From Aquimarina sp. TRL1 (lineage in GTDB: Bacteria > Bacteroidota > Bacteroidia > Flavobacteriales > Flavobacteriaceae), in the NCBI RefSeq assembly GCF_013365535.1, contig NZ_CP053590.1, forward strand, positions 1,602,501-1,666,500: a DNA stretch of 64,000 bases, given 5' to 3'. Numbering within the stretch: the stretch's first letter is position 1; each line of letters starts with the position of its first letter. Under the pieces are notes generated by a model. The model worked only from the letters and a program-made list of their open reading frames with translations. It ran no database searches and was not told where the DNA came from. The position numbers and the translations under genes were made by a program. Positions 63,805-64,000 of the stretch are shown one piece after another.

Positions 63805-64000
63805 ATGAATATTATTCGAAACATATTAAATTCCCGCTCTGAAAAGAACGGGAATTTTTTTATCAGAATTCAAAAAATACTGGGATTCAAGCCTAAAAAC
63901 ATTGCGAATTACGAAAAAGCATTTACACATCGTTCTCTGAATCTAAAAGACAAAAAGGGAAATGCTATAAATTATGAACGGCTTGAATTTTTAGGAGACG
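63805..64000 (+). CDS. rnc: ribonuclease III, 3' part outside window
   Basis: The first 65 codons of RNase III: MNIIRNILNSRSEKNGNFFI, then KILGFKPKNIANYEKAFTHRSLN and NYERLEFLGD, the last being the start of the catalytic ERLEFLGD signature. The enzyme processes rRNA and mRNA double strands. Codons 9-19 contain a terminator-shaped hairpin (see 63828). Confidence 0.93.
   Translation, partial: MNIIRNILNSRSEKNGNFFIRIQKILGFKPKNIANYEKAFTHRSLNLKDKKGNAINYERLEFLGD
63828..63861 (+). terminator. terminator-like hairpin inside rnc
   Basis: A perfect 9-bp stem AAATTCCCG (63828-63836) with CGGGAATTT (63849-63857) followed by T's to 63861. It has every feature of a rho-independent terminator for acpP-fabF but lies in the first 20 codons of rnc. 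Confidence 0.65.

Overview
The window is a chromosomal segment from a member of the Bacteroidota, most likely a marine Flavobacteriaceae species (something like Aquimarina or a relative; this is inference). The DNA is AT-rich. Many genes are preceded by the Bacteroidota -7 promoter box TAnnTTTG, several with a TTTG -33 box 19-23 bp upstream. Lipoproteins, a SusC/ZnuD-like TonB receptor, an OmpA protein with thrombospondin type-3 repeats and the gene set itself (HopJ-like protein, GreA-like short protein, AddAB-like nuclease, long PurF) are all typical of that group.

Layout. 1-2075: LolC-like permease (cut by the window edge), rbfA, methylmalonyl-CoA epimerase. 2142-5243: a CAU-anticodon tRNA followed by a small decayed integrated element bounded by an 88-bp perfect direct repeat of the tRNA 3' part plus its terminator. 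It carries a broken gene, an unrecognised lipoprotein gene and a 183-bp MITE-like insertion with 9-bp target duplications. 5248-8723: small membrane, VOC and secreted proteins and a 59-aa gene. 9004-14890: ribE facing pdxA, then DUF177-rpmF-fabH-accB-accC, a fatty-acid/ribosome cluster. 15101-21335: a lipoprotein and two related secreted or anchored proteins (DUF4836-like, inferred), an FAD oxidoreductase, mtgA and a GreA-like protein. 21590-28742: alpha/beta hydrolase, recJ, peroxidase-like and tautomerase enzymes, an M50-type membrane protease, hopJ-like, rsmI, DoxX. 28929-36411: tdk-alr, mscL, asd, a second DoxX, a prolyl oligopeptidase and an ABC ATPase.

36956-43352: lpxH, queD, enoyl-CoA hydratase, a MATE transporter, tRNA-Ala(GGC), several small genes and two candidate structured RNAs. 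43398-46728: a lipoprotein, a ZnuD-like TonB receptor and a small His/Cys protein that together look like a metal-uptake locus. 46789-55264: hydrolase, AddB-like nuclease, an OmpA gene and an AddA-like helicase-nuclease. 55455-64000: sodA, purF, a PfkB kinase, an astacin-like lipoprotein protease with tandem C-terminal repeats, rnhA, purN, acpP-fabF and the start of rnc.

Most of the window is ordinary housekeeping DNA. The least ordinary parts are the tRNA-bounded element with its nested MITE, three structured, probably transcribed intergenic regions (33005-33102 plus, 38031-38365 minus, 42915-43064 minus), a terminator-shaped hairpin inside the first codons of rnc, and several small genes of 32-59 codons. 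I did not find a CRISPR array, a complete insertion sequence, a prophage or an obvious defence system.
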